Positions 1-9,046 of a stretch of DNA of 64,000 nucleotides are shown here, piece after piece. This stretch comes from Bacteroidota bacterium (GTDB taxonomy: Bacteria > Bacteroidota > Bacteroidia > Chitinophagales > LD1): assembly GCA_947475165.1 (NCBI GenBank), contig CANJLD010000014.1, positions 39,967 to 103,966 on the forward strand. The letters run 5' to 3'. Position 1 is the stretch's first letter. Each line of letters begins with the position of its first letter. A program made the position numbers and the translations under genes. The notes below the pieces were generated by a model. It ran no database searches. It was not told the origin of the DNA and was given only the letters and a program-made list of their open reading frames with translations.

Positions 1-222
1 GACGTACGCACCGATAAACGAATTGATTTTGTTGGCGGTATCCGTGGATTAAAAGAATTAGAACGCAGAGTTGACAGCGGAGAGATGAAAGTTGCCTTTG
101 CACTCTATCCGGTCTCACTAAAACAATTAATGGACATTGCCGACAGCGGAAAAATTATGCCGCCAAAGTCAACCTGGTTTGAACCTAAGTTGAGAGATGG
201 ATTGTTCTCGCACCTCTTTTAA
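1..222 (+). CDS. DUF1015 family protein, C-terminal fragment
   Basis: Frame 1 is open from the left edge to a TAA at 220-222 and gives 73 residues. The ending MPPKSTWFEPKLRDGLFSHLF is the characteristic tail of DUF1015-family proteins, which are widespread in Bacteroidota and Firmicutes and have no settled biochemical role. The start and most of the protein lie outside the window. It is followed by a hairpin terminator and converges on the glycoside hydrolase gene. Family assignment is from recognised tail residues; function is unknown. Confidence 0.75.
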   Translation, partial: DVRTDKRIDFVGGIRGLKELERRVDSGEMKVAFALYPVSLKQLMDIADSGKIMPPKSTWFEPKLRDGLFSHLF

Positions 223-228
223 AAACGC

Positions 229-267
229 AGACGGAGCAGATTTTGAAAACCTGCTCCGTCTTCTTTT
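229..267. terminator. Hairpin terminator after the DUF1015 gene
   Basis: AGACGGAGCAG (229-239) pairs perfectly with CTGCTCCGTCT (251-261) around an 11-nt loop and is followed by a T-rich run. It lies between two convergent genes and probably ends transcripts from the left. A-rich sequence on the other flank would also let it act on the opposing gene. Confidence 0.75.
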
Positions 268-278
268 CCTGCTCAAAA

Positions 279-1901
279 TTATTTCTGAACCACCACCTTA
301 CCGGATATTCTTCCTTGCGTATTTGATTTAGCCGTTATAGCGTACTGGTAAATTCCATTCTCTAAATTTTGTATAGAAATACTTTTGCTTGCGCTGTTAA
401 GTTTTGCATTCAGCAAATTTCTTCCCAGTGCATCATACAATCTAAACTCGTACTCTTCATTAAAATCTAACCCCGCAATTCTGATTTCACTACTTGCAGG
501 ATTAGGATATATGGTCACCGGATGCGCCTGAGCATTTACCGCTTCCATACCGGTCACACTATTTATAACGCTATCAAGCGTTGCTAATAATGGCGAACCT
601 GATTTTATAAAAACAGGAAACTCACTAAGCGGTATGTTTAGCTGGTTAAAAATTCCGCTGTAAACCTGCGAAGTATTAAAAAGATAAGTCCAGTTACCGG
701 CAGGAAAATCAACCATAATACTGTTAGAAGAACTTAACATAGGTGCCACAAAAACATCGCTGCCTAGCATGTAGCTGTAGTCAGTGCTGTTAAAGAATTG
801 CATCAACGATTGGGTAATAGGAAATAAAGAATCGGCCTGCTGCATTTGATAAGGAATCAGCGCATGGTGCAGCCGCGCAAACTTGTTATAGATGTCGTTG
901 GTTTCCTGGTCAAACATCCACGGGCGGTGTTCTCCTCCGCCCCCGTTTTCCATCAGCGGGCTGAAAGCACCCAACTGCGCCCAACGAATGAAGAGGTCTT
1001 TATCTCTGCCGTGAGTCACCGGTTCTTCGCGGTAGCCTCCAACATCGGAACCTACTACGAGATAATTATTTACATCGCTCTGATACATATTGTTCAGCGC
1101 ATTTTTCATTCCGTCAAATGTGGCATCCTGGTCACCCACCCAGCAGGCAAAGCCAATATCACGCGGAGTAAACGCAACTAAGTTGGGGTCAGTAATAAAA
1201 GTGTAGCCGTAATTATCAACCGGTCGCGACATATTAGCGCGGTCGTTGCCCAATTGCTGACGCGTGTAATCGTGAAACAACCGGTAGTAAGCATGCGAAT
1301 ATTGCAACCGGGTAATATTGCCTCCTGTTCCTGGAGAATAGAGTGCGTTTCCAAGAAAAACGGAGTAATCCGTTCCGTCACACTTCCATCCGTCAATACC
1401 GAGGGCAAGAGTTTTATCCACCAGAGCCTTCCACCAGGTTACTGCTGCAGGATTGAAAAAGTCAATCATGCTGCCGTCACCTTTCCACCAATGTATTACC
1501 GCAGAACCGGCACCGGCATTTGCTTTCATAAAATAACCAAGCGAATCAGCATAGTGCCAAAGCTCTGTTTGGTCGGTATTAATGGCACTGGTAATCCAAA
1601 CAATAACTTTTACGTCACGGGCATGAAAAGAATCAACCATAGCATGTGCATCAGGATAAAGCGATGTGTCAAATTCGAAAGTGTTGTAACCGGTCTCCCA
1701 AGGGCTGTCGATAATAATTGCACCTACCGGTATGTTGTGCGATTTATAATCATCAACAAGTTGCAAAGCACTGTGCTGTGTGCTTTCATCTTCCCAAACC
1801 CAATGCTCAAAAACAAACTCAGGGCAAGTGGATTGAGCAGTTACGGACTTACTTAAGATGCCGGTTACGATGAGAGAAACGAGTAGTAAAACTTTTTTCA
1901 T
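279..1901 (-). CDS. Secreted glycoside hydrolase family 31 protein with T9SS sorting domain
   Basis: 540 residues. A signal peptide (1-23, cleavage near TAQS) is followed almost at once by a GH31 TIM barrel. The nucleophile motif GWKCDGTD places the catalytic Asp at about residue 175, and WVGDQDA places the likely acid/base Asp at about 257. HGRDKDLFIRW and SPLMENGG are further GH31 signatures. GH31 enzymes hydrolyse alpha-glucosides or alpha-xylosides; the substrate cannot be read here. The N-terminal beta-sandwich that normally precedes the barrel is missing, so this is a short form. The last 80 residues (YPNPASSEIRI … GIYQYAI) form a type A T9SS C-terminal domain, so the protein should be exported across the outer membrane. 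It lies 33 bp downstream of the PhoD-like gene on the same strand, perhaps in one transcript. Confidence 0.85.
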   Translation of the reverse strand: MKKVLLLVSLIVTGILSKSVTAQSTCPEFVFEHWVWEDESTQHSALQLVDDYKSHNIPVGAIIIDSPWETGYNTFEFDTSLYPDAHAMVDSFHARDVKVIVWITSAINTDQTELWHYADSLGYFMKANAGAGSAVIHWWKGDGSMIDFFNPAAVTWWKALVDKTLALGIDGWKCDGTDYSVFLGNALYSPGTGGNITRLQYSHAYYRLFHDYTRQQLGNDRANMSRPVDNYGYTFITDPNLVAFTPRDIGFACWVGDQDATFDGMKNALNNMYQSDVNNYLVVGSDVGGYREEPVTHGRDKDLFIRWAQLGAFSPLMENGGGGEHRPWMFDQETNDIYNKFARLHHALIPYQMQQADSLFPITQSLMQFFNSTDYSYMLGSDVFVAPMLSSSNSIMVDFPAGNWTYLFNTSQVYSGIFNQLNIPLSEFPVFIKSGSPLLATLDSVINSVTGMEAVNAQAHPVTIYPNPASSEIRIAGLDFNEEYEFRLYDALGRNLLNAKLNSASKSISIQNLENGIYQYAITAKSNTQGRISGKVVVQK

Positions 1902-1934
1902 TTGAGCGATTTTAGTTTTAAATGTACCTGAATA

Positions 1935-3824
1935 TTAATTGATTTTCACCACACTTTCACTTATCGAAGAGGTTTTTCCTTTCAATCTTACCACATAAAA
2001 CCCTGGAGGCAATTTACTGCCGTCAAACTGCGCATGATTTAATCCCTCGCTAATAGGTCCCAGATTCTTCTTAAACATCAACTGTCCGCTTGTATTCCAA
2101 ACTTCCAGATTCACTTCTTCGCTTTTGTAAACATTAAACTGAATCATCACTTCATTAAAAAACGGATTCGGGTGAATCATAACTGTAGTAATGTTGTTAG
2201 AAATATTTTTTATCGAAGTAGCAAGAGAGGTATGAGGCGCAAGTGGCGGATAAGTATTCAAGGCAACTGAAGGTGCATTGGTTTCGCGTAAAAATTTTTC
2301 TCCGTCATTTACATACCACGAAGGAGTAGTGCTAACCGAATAAGTTTGCGTTGTCACATTCGACATGTAAACAAAATCGCCCTGAGTGCGTGTTGGTGTA
2401 ATATCTAACACGTAATAACCGTGCAAGGTAAGCTCTACATAACGCACATAGCTCGCCAATGAATAAATAGTACTGGACGTAACCAACTGAGGTAATTCGT
2501 TGCCCGATGAAATACTTGGTGTTACAAATTCTACTCCAACAGAATTGTTTCGATTCTGCGCATCGTAGCCAGGTAGTGGCAAATCATTCGCCCATGCGGT
2601 ATGTATATCACCGGTCAGCACCACCACGTTATTTATATTATGGGTAAGAATATGATTGTATAATTTCTCGCGGTCAAATGGGTAACCATCCCACTGGTCA
2701 GAGTTTATCATCACCGCATTAGGCCCAAGCACTCCCGCTGGAACAATCAGCGGAGTTAAAATTACCTGCTGACCAATAATCTGCCATTTGGCTGTAGAAC
2801 TATCCAGATTATGATTTAACCAATCAAACTGAACCGGTCCAACCATGTTACGTGTAGAATCCTGAATGAGCGAATCGTTAGCAGGCACAAACTGTGCAGT
2901 AGTAACCTGCTTGTCGCGGTCATACAAGCGCGTGTCAATCATATTCAAATCAGCTAAATCGCCCCAGGTAAACCGCCTGAAAATTCTAAAGGTATCAGCT
3001 ATATCTGGTTGACGAACCGGCACCCATTCGAAATAGGTTTTTATCGCATTCACTTTTCGCGCGTACCAATCACCATCACCTACACTATGATTTTTCGCTC
3101 CGTCTTTATACGAGTTGTTAGCTGTTTCGTGATCGTCCCAAACACAAATCCATGGGTACTGTTGATGAGCCGCCTGCAAATCAGGGTCAAGATGATATTG
3201 CGATTGACGCATCCGGTATTCTATTTCCAAAACAGTTTTGTGGTCGGGTTCGTGGAAACGGTCGCCAACCGGTGCAGCAATCGCACCGCTTTCATAGGTA
3301 TAATCACCTAAAAATAAAACGGCATCAATATCGTTCCGCTCACTCAAATGGCGGTGGGCATTGTAAAATCCATCCTGATAATCCTGACAGCTTGCCACCG
3401 CGAAGCGCAAATTATTTACAGAGCCAACCGGCAGTGTTTTTGTTCTGCCGGTCACAGATTTAAAAGTGTCGTAACCAAAGCGGTAATAGTACCAAGTGCC
3501 TGCCTGCAAACCGGTGGCATCTATTTTAATGGTGTAATCTTTTGTGCTGTCTGTAGTTGCGCTTCCATTGTTTATGATGTTAGCGAAAGAAGTATCTGTT
3601 GCAATTTCCCAGTTAACCGAAACAGGGTCAACCACCGGGTCAAGAGTAATTCTTGTCCAAAGAATAACTCTGTCAGCAAGCGGGTCACCGGAAGCTACTC
3701 CATGATAAAACGGATAGAAAGCAGGATTAAGCTGTGAACGCGATGAACGTAAGTAGGGAGATTGCTGAGCCGGAAGGTTTGTAAAAACAAGAACGGATAG
3801 AACCAGAATGTAAAATTGTTTCAT
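1935..3824 (-). CDS. PhoD-like alkaline phosphatase/phosphodiesterase with T9SS sorting domain
   Basis: 629 residues with a signal peptide (1-19). The PhoD N-terminal domain begins FYPFYHGVASGDPLADRVILW. The metallophosphatase core follows, with metal-binding motifs LGDYTYE, CVWDDHETANN and LTGDIHTAWAND. Family members hydrolyse phosphomono- or diesters and usually use Ca and Fe. The C-terminus (MIHPNPFFNEVMIQF … LPPGFYVVRLKG) is a T9SS sorting module, so the enzyme is probably released or surface-anchored to scavenge phosphate. It may be co-transcribed with the GH31 gene downstream. No phosphate-response box was recognised upstream. Confidence 0.88.
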   Translation of the reverse strand: MKQFYILVLSVLVFTNLPAQQSPYLRSSRSQLNPAFYPFYHGVASGDPLADRVILWTRITLDPVVDPVSVNWEIATDTSFANIINNGSATTDSTKDYTIKIDATGLQAGTWYYYRFGYDTFKSVTGRTKTLPVGSVNNLRFAVASCQDYQDGFYNAHRHLSERNDIDAVLFLGDYTYESGAIAAPVGDRFHEPDHKTVLEIEYRMRQSQYHLDPDLQAAHQQYPWICVWDDHETANNSYKDGAKNHSVGDGDWYARKVNAIKTYFEWVPVRQPDIADTFRIFRRFTWGDLADLNMIDTRLYDRDKQVTTAQFVPANDSLIQDSTRNMVGPVQFDWLNHNLDSSTAKWQIIGQQVILTPLIVPAGVLGPNAVMINSDQWDGYPFDREKLYNHILTHNINNVVVLTGDIHTAWANDLPLPGYDAQNRNNSVGVEFVTPSISSGNELPQLVTSSTIYSLASYVRYVELTLHGYYVLDITPTRTQGDFVYMSNVTTQTYSVSTTPSWYVNDGEKFLRETNAPSVALNTYPPLAPHTSLATSIKNISNNITTVMIHPNPFFNEVMIQFNVYKSEEVNLEVWNTSGQLMFKKNLGPISEGLNHAQFDGSKLPPGFYVVRLKGKTSSISESVVKIN

Positions 3825-3887
3825 TGAAAATAATTTGAGAGGGGAAGGTAGAAATTATTTACGCTCAACTAAAGTTCAAGTGAATTC

Positions 3888-3895
3888 TATCTTTG
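3888..3895 (+). promoter_or_regulatory. Candidate -7 promoter element of the trans-sulfuration gene
   Basis: TATCTTTG matches the Bacteroidetes -7 consensus TAnnTTTG exactly. It lies 20 nt before the ATG at 3916, which would give a short leader and argues against translation starting further upstream at 3835. No convincing -33 TTTG was found at the usual distance, so this is a partial match. Confidence 0.45.
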
Positions 3896-3915
3896 ACGCT
3901 CTTAAAATTAAAGCA

Positions 3916-5055
3916 ATGAAATTCGGAACCAAAGCAATTCATGCTGGCTTAGAGCCAGACCCGTCTACAGGAGCTATCATGACTCCCATTTATCAAACTT
4001 CCACTTACGTACAGGAATCTCCGGGGAAGAATAAAGGTTACGGGTATGCCCGCGGGAAAAACCCAACGCGTGTTGCTCTTGAAAAAAATATTGCTGCGCT
4101 TGAAGAAGGCAAACATGCTATCTGTTTCAGTAGCGGAATGGGAGCCACCGATGCAGTGATAAAACTTTTAAACCCGGGTGATGAAGTAATAACAGGTGAC
4201 GATTTGTATGGTGGCAGCTATCGCATGTTTACCAAAGTGTTTGAGAAATATGGAATCAAATTCCATTTCGTGAACATGAGTGATGTAAACAATGTCAGCA
4301 GGTATGTCAACGGAAAGACGAAACTGATTTGGGTGGAAACCCCTACCAACCCAACCATGCAGATTGTAGATATTGAAGCCTGCGCGAAAATTGCTAAAGA
4401 GAAAAACATTTTACTGGCGGTTGATAATACGTTCGCTTCTCCTTATCTACAAAATCCGCTTTTGCTGGGTGCCGATATTGTAATGCATAGCGTAACAAAA
4501 TATTTAGGCGGACACAGCGATGTAATAATGGGTGCGTTGGTGGTAAATGACGACAAGCTTCACGAGCAACTCTATTTCATTCTCAATTCCTGCGGAGCAA
4601 ACCCCGGGCCGATGGATTCGTTTTTGGTTTTGCGGGGAATTAAGACACTGCATTTAAGAATGGAGCGCCATTGCTACAACGGAAGAAAGATTGCTGAGTA
4701 TTTAAAAACTCATCCGCGCATTGAAAAAATTTACTGGCCCGGTTTCGAAGACCATCCGAACCACGCCATCGCTAAAAAGCAGATGAAAGATTTTGGCGGA
4801 ATGATTTCGATTGTTCTGAAAAATGCTTCGCTTGAAGATACTTTCAAACTATCTTCATCATTCAAAGTATTTTCGTTGGCAGAATCTTTGGGCGGAGTTG
4901 AATCTCTCATTAACCATCCGGTAACCATGACTCATGCTTCTGTTCCAAAAGCCGAAAGAGAAAAAGTGGGCGTAGTAGATAATCTTCTTCGCTTGAGTGT
5001 TGGAGTAGAAGATGTAGACGACTTGCTCGAAGATTTGAAACAGGCTTTGGGATAA
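3916..5055 (+). CDS. Cystathionine gamma-synthase/gamma-lyase type PLP enzyme
   Basis: 379 residues from the ATG at 3916 (MKFGTKAIHAGLEPDPSTGA). The open frame reaches back to 3835, but that part is not family-like and would run across the promoter. The Cys/Met metabolism PLP-enzyme fold is clear. HSVTKYLGGHSD carries the Schiff-base lysine (about K195), VETPTNPTM and VDNTFASPYLQNP are further signatures, and SLGGVESLINHPVTMTH lies near the end. The enzyme makes or cleaves cystathionine between cysteine and homocysteine. The motifs do not separate synthase (MetB) from lyase. It diverges from the PhoD gene and ends in a strong terminator. Confidence 0.88.
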   Translation: MKFGTKAIHAGLEPDPSTGAIMTPIYQTSTYVQESPGKNKGYGYARGKNPTRVALEKNIAALEEGKHAICFSSGMGATDAVIKLLNPGDEVITGDDLYGGSYRMFTKVFEKYGIKFHFVNMSDVNNVSRYVNGKTKLIWVETPTNPTMQIVDIEACAKIAKEKNILLAVDNTFASPYLQNPLLLGADIVMHSVTKYLGGHSDVIMGALVVNDDKLHEQLYFILNSCGANPGPMDSFLVLRGIKTLHLRMERHCYNGRKIAEYLKTHPRIEKIYWPGFEDHPNHAIAKKQMKDFGGMISIVLKNASLEDTFKLSSSFKVFSLAESLGGVESLINHPVTMTHASVPKAEREKVGVVDNLLRLSVGVEDVDDLLEDLKQALG

Positions 5056-5066
5056 AAGCTTTTAAA

Positions 5067-5100
5067 ACAAAAAGCCCCGAAAAATTTCGGGGCTTTTTGT
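5067..5100. terminator. Bidirectional terminator, 16-bp perfect stem
   Basis: Positions 5067-5082 pair without mismatch with 5085-5100 around a 2-nt loop, as drawn. In practice the A/T ends of the arms would act as the A- and U-tracts and the core GCCCCGAAA/TTTCGGGGC as the stem. It sits between two convergent genes and is U-rich in both directions. Confidence 0.9.
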
Positions 5101-5101
5101 T

Positions 5102-6445
5102 TTAAAGAACTATGTCTTTCACTTTTATATCCTGCTTTTGCTTTCTAATGGCAAAAGTGTCTTTATCGAGAATGCTTCTAACTGCACCGTATTTAACGAA
5201 ACATACTCTTACATATTTCTTCAAATTTACGTCAGTCAATTTTGCATAATTCAACGCAATATCATTTACGTTTTTAATAATCTGCTCGCGAACAGATTTG
5301 TAATAGTCTTCCTGCATTTTTTGGTCAGATGCAGAAGGAAGATTGGCACCGGTAACGCTATCAATAATCACATTTACAGACGGAGCATTCTTTTTAAGCG
5401 CATCCATATTGTCCGATAAATCCTGAAGCGGCTTCAACACCTTTTCGTTATCGGTTATCAATTTTGCCATAGCGGCATCATTAGTTTGAGCAAACAAACC
5501 TTTTGCTTCTTCTAAGCGGAAATTGATCAGCGCATCATAAGCACGGCATTTATCGCCCATAGAAACATTGCCCGCTTTGTCGTAAAGCTTAGACGCAAGA
5601 AGGTAGCTTCCTTTAGTCATGGTAGAAGCTGCTAATTTTTCAGTGGCATCATCGTTTTTCTTTTCGGTATAAGCATCGCCTAATCTGATAATCAGATTAT
5701 CGGCATCTTCATTTCTGTTTTCGCTGTACAGGTAGTCTGCATATTTCTGAATTCCTTCTTCTACACCTCCGCTCAAATAAGCGTCAATCGCTTTTTGAAA
5801 TTCTTTCCGGTCGTAATAAATATCACCTGCTTTTTTTGCGCCTTCTGTAGTTTTCAATTTCAAATAAGTTTCAGCAGCTTTCACTTCATCTACACCGCCC
5901 TTATCGAAATACTCTTTTGCAATTTGCTCCACCTTCACTGCGGCATCGCCTATTACATAATATTCAAGTGCCTTAGTATAACTGCCGGCACCTTTCTCAT
6001 AATATCTGTCGCCAATAGCGCGGGCACCTTCTTTCAATGCATCTGCCTTGGTATAAAAATCCATTGCCTTACGCAATGCCTTTGGTTCATTCTTTTCCTC
6101 TCCGCTAAAAGCGTCTTCTACATACGCTTCGGCTAATTTTTTCATCCCTTCTTTTTTCTCGGGTTTATCGCAACGCGAGTAATTGCTTTGTGCATTGGTG
6201 TAATCTTTCTTATCTAAAAATGCATCACCAATCAGCGCATACATTTCGCGTTTCATTCCTCCTTTTTGAAACGACTCAGTGGCTTTTTGCACCATCTCGT
6301 TTCGCTTGGCAGCATCTTTTTGCTCTAACGCCTTTGCCAACGTTTCCTTTCCCTTATCAATGTCTTTGTTCTGCGCATTTAACTGCATACAACAGGCAAG
6401 CATCATTACAATACAAGCGACTATGCTCCAATTTTTCTTACTCAT
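5102..6445 (-). CDS. Secreted TPR-like helical repeat protein
   Basis: 447 residues from the ATG at 6443-6445. A TTG further upstream would only add a non-signal-like stretch. A signal peptide (about 1-24, ending MQLNAQ) leads into Lys/Glu/Ala-rich helical repeats from about 25 to 300. These have TPR/Sel1-like spacing with recurrent 'GD.YY..K…KA..YY/YL' units such as AGDIYYDRKEFQKAIDAYLSGG. The remaining 150 residues are not repetitive. Such proteins usually act as periplasmic or surface scaffolds. No enzymatic motif is visible and no specific function can be given. Confidence 0.65.
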   Translation of the reverse strand: MSKKNWSIVACIVMMLACCMQLNAQNKDIDKGKETLAKALEQKDAAKRNEMVQKATESFQKGGMKREMYALIGDAFLDKKDYTNAQSNYSRCDKPEKKEGMKKLAEAYVEDAFSGEEKNEPKALRKAMDFYTKADALKEGARAIGDRYYEKGAGSYTKALEYYVIGDAAVKVEQIAKEYFDKGGVDEVKAAETYLKLKTTEGAKKAGDIYYDRKEFQKAIDAYLSGGVEEGIQKYADYLYSENRNEDADNLIIRLGDAYTEKKNDDATEKLAASTMTKGSYLLASKLYDKAGNVSMGDKCRAYDALINFRLEEAKGLFAQTNDAAMAKLITDNEKVLKPLQDLSDNMDALKKNAPSVNVIIDSVTGANLPSASDQKMQEDYYKSVREQIIKNVNDIALNYAKLTDVNLKKYVRVCFVKYGAVRSILDKDTFAIRKQKQDIKVKDIVL

Positions 6446-6532
6446 ATAATTTAGATTTATGTGATTATGGTTTAAATGTAAAAACAACTTGGCGTTTCCA
6501 AAATATTATTTTCATGAAGAGTGAAACCGCAG

Positions 6533-7765
6533 CTATTGAATGACAAGAATTTTTGCTGAATGCGATTGTTCTGAGTCGGAAATACGGAGCAAATACAATC
6601 CTGCATTTAATCCGTTAAGTGAAATTGTTTGTTGATTGCTCTGAACAAAATTTTCTGTTTCACGAACTAAGTTTCCATTTATATCATATAACACAGCAGA
6701 AATTTCATTCCGGTTTTTCGAGTCTATCTGCACATTCAAAAAATCTTTTGCAGGGTTTGGATAAACAGAAATTGCTGTGATGTTTTCAACCTCATTTAGG
6801 CTTGTGTAACTAGCTACGGTTTCTGTAATCGAATTAAATCCGCTGTTGGGTCCGGTGTTGCCAATTTGCACTTTGCCGTAGTAGGTAGTTCCGAGAACGT
6901 AAGGAAACTGCGGTTCAAAATTGTCGTCAATAGTTACAAAATATGCGTAGGTGCCGCTGACATATTCGGGCGTAATACAAAACCGCCCGTTATGTTCATC
7001 CAAATCTCCAAGCCCTTGCACAAACTCAAAATCTTCCATGTAAGCTCCCAACTGATATTGACTCAAAGCCGGACCATAATGCAAACTATCCAACACCGTT
7101 CCGTTTAATAAAATTTTTCGGTCAGCAATACTTCGCATGCGGTAACTGCTCTCCATTCTTTTTATAGCACCGGTGCCGTTGGTATTGGTGTAAGCATGTG
7201 CGCCATAAATTGGATAGCCGTCAAACGCATAGCCGATAATAGGCGAGTGCGTGCTGTCATTATACTTATCATACAAGCATTGCGGATTTACATGCGTGTG
7301 ATACTCGTGCGAACCATTGGGATGACCAAGACAATTATCGAATGTGTTGTTCTCAAAATAAAATGCGTTCTGAAACCATGTAGCAGAATCCTTCCAACTC
7401 TTAGTGTCCATCGGATTGTAAATTGAAACTCCGTTCTTCCACAAACCGATATGTCCGTACGGAGTTTTTACAAGCGTACCGCTATTCTGTTGGGGATGCA
7501 AAGTGATTTTGAAAGTATAATTCATGCTATCCGGAAACCACGGATTGTTTGGCCAGTCGTAGCCAACCGGAATCCAGCTTGGAATATCGGTGGTATGCAC
7601 GTAAACATTATTGGTTGAATAATGCACCCACTGCACGTTGGTTTCAATATTTCCGAAACCGGTGCCTCCGGTGTTATTGATAACCCAACAGGTAACAGCC
7701 GGAGATAATTGCGCAGAACAAAAAATAGAATGGAAGATAAAAACCGGAAGGAAGAGTTTTTTCAT
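6533..7765 (-). CDS. Secreted YHYH-domain protein with T9SS sorting domain
   Basis: 410 residues from the ATG at 7763-7765, where a signal peptide (MKKLFLPVFIFHSIFCSAQ) begins. The middle carries the YHYH-family signature: HEYHTHVNPQCLYDKYND followed by GYAFDGYPIYG. YHYH proteins are secreted and of unproven function; the His-rich loop suggests metal binding, which is inference. The last 80 residues (VYPNPAKDFLNVQI … GLYLLRISD) form a T9SS sorting domain. Its stop lies 87 bp from the start of the TPR-like gene on the same strand. Confidence 0.8.
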   Translation of the reverse strand: MKKLFLPVFIFHSIFCSAQLSPAVTCWVINNTGGTGFGNIETNVQWVHYSTNNVYVHTTDIPSWIPVGYDWPNNPWFPDSMNYTFKITLHPQQNSGTLVKTPYGHIGLWKNGVSIYNPMDTKSWKDSATWFQNAFYFENNTFDNCLGHPNGSHEYHTHVNPQCLYDKYNDSTHSPIIGYAFDGYPIYGAHAYTNTNGTGAIKRMESSYRMRSIADRKILLNGTVLDSLHYGPALSQYQLGAYMEDFEFVQGLGDLDEHNGRFCITPEYVSGTYAYFVTIDDNFEPQFPYVLGTTYYGKVQIGNTGPNSGFNSITETVASYTSLNEVENITAISVYPNPAKDFLNVQIDSKNRNEISAVLYDINGNLVRETENFVQSNQQTISLNGLNAGLYLLRISDSEQSHSAKILVIQ

Positions 7766-7829
7766 TTGCTTAGCTTGATGAACAGACAAAAGTGTTCGCA
7801 GAAAGTTTAAAAATAGAATTCATAGAACA

Positions 7830-8714
7830 ATGCAGCGCGAAAAAATCTACGAACTACTCGAACGCAAATACAAGGAATACAACTCCTCTTCTTTTATTGA
7901 AGCCGACCCTATTTCTATTCCTCATCGTTTTGCTAAAAAACAGGATATAGAAATAGCAGCATTTTTCTCTGCAACCATTGCTTGGGGAAATCGCAAATCA
8001 ATTATTACTTCTGCCAACAAACTGATGAACCTGATGGATAACGCTCCGCACGATTTTGTGCTGAATCATCAGGATAACGACTTAAAAAATTTACTGGAGT
8101 TCAGGCACCGCACCTTCAACGCCACCGATACGCTTTACTTCGTTGAGTTTCTAAAACAGCATTACTCAAAGCACGAAAGTCTGGAAGATGCGTTTCTAAA
8201 ATCAGAAATCAAAAACGCACAAGTCGAAACACTTTCAGGATTTCATAATTATTTTTTCTCGCTCGAAGATTCTCCGCACCGCACCCGCAAACATGTAGCC
8301 ACTCCTGTTCGTGGAAGTACCTGTAAGAGAATAAACATGTTTATGGGGATAATTAAGGTAGTAGTTAATCAAACTTCAATAATTCTGAATTCTTTAGTTC
8401 AATATCAGTTGTATCGAAGGTAGCAGCGTCACCCTCTTCTATCTTGGGAAGAACCCACCTCCATTTTTGAGCTTGCCAATCGGTTTGCAACCTAATATAC
8501 TCTTCAAACATATTTAATCTTATATCTATTGTGAAAACTCCACCAGTTCTGCGTTTCTTGTGGGATACGGTGATATTTTCTATAAGTGACTTTGTTAGAT
8601 TTCTCAATTCCATGAAATCTGGATTATCCAAAACAGTTCGACCCGAAAGACCCCGTGAAATATGACTTTGCGCTTTTCGGAATATCAGTTCTTGATAAAA
8701 TGCAAATACATTAG
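7830..8714 (+). pseudogene. TIGR02757-family protein gene, disrupted by an internal replacement
   Basis: The first 171 codons (7830-8342) match the N-terminal two thirds of the conserved Bacteroidota TIGR02757/DUF2400 family, ending in the motif HRTRKHVATPVRGSTCKRINMF. From 8343 the frame reads 26 unrelated residues and stops at 8423. The family's C-terminal tail, QFDPKDPVKYDFALFG, resumes intact at 8634-8714 in the original sense. About 55-60 family residues are therefore replaced by roughly 288 bp of other sequence. The protein, of unknown function, is unlikely to work. A chimeric assembly is the main alternative. The family call rests on remembered motifs, without an alignment. Confidence 0.75.
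8343..8630. other. Foreign segment replacing the middle of the TIGR02757 gene
   Basis: This roughly 288-bp block lies exactly between the two conserved halves of the broken gene. Its minus strand is open from the right junction to a stop at 8365-8367 (about 88 codons, with stretches such as GGVFTIDIRLNMFEEYIRL), like the 3' end of a gene. I do not recognise the product. A 7-bp inverted match, GGATAAT (8348-8354) and ATTATCC (8623-8629), lies near the two ends. A perfect 14-bp palindrome, ATAAACATGTTTAT (8331-8344), straddles the left junction. Neither is enough to name an element. Confidence 0.5.
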
Positions 8715-8719
8715 CCCCG

Positions 8720-9046
8720 ATGGAATTTCCTAAACCAATTTTCGATTCGTTTGAAATTGATGAACAGCACCTTCCGACTGTAAATAATGAAGACGAGAAG
8801 TTTGGCGCGTTCCGCCAATTGCTTATTCAGCGTATTGAAGAACTCATTCACAGCGATTTCGAAAAACTGAAATGGATTTTATACCGCATTGATGTAAGCG
8901 AAAAGAAACTGAACGATGCTTTGCAGAGTCCAGAAGCCGATGCAGCAAACGTAATGGCAGACTTAATTATTCAGCGACAAATAGAAAAAGCAGAAAGCAG
9001 AAAAAAATTTGGCGGTAACGAAAATGATTGGAATTTTGACGTATGA
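8720..9046 (+). CDS. Conserved hypothetical protein, 108 aa
   Basis: An acidic, helical, soluble protein with no signal peptide and the central stretch FEKLKWILYRIDVSEKKL. Small proteins of this type are common in Bacteroidota, often beside housekeeping genes, but I know of no function. Its TGA overlaps the ATG of fahA (ATGA at 9043-9046), so the two are translationally coupled. It starts 5 bp after the TIGR02757 tail and may once have shared that gene's transcript. Confidence 0.65.
   Translation: MEFPKPIFDSFEIDEQHLPTVNNEDEKFGAFRQLLIQRIEELIHSDFEKLKWILYRIDVSEKKLNDALQSPEADAANVMADLIIQRQIEKAESRKKFGGNENDWNFDV

Noticed and set aside
8365..8631. 88-codon minus-strand frame as a stand-alone gene
   Set aside because: It begins with TTG exactly at a junction and has no upstream signals; better seen as a captured gene end, reported as part of the foreign block.
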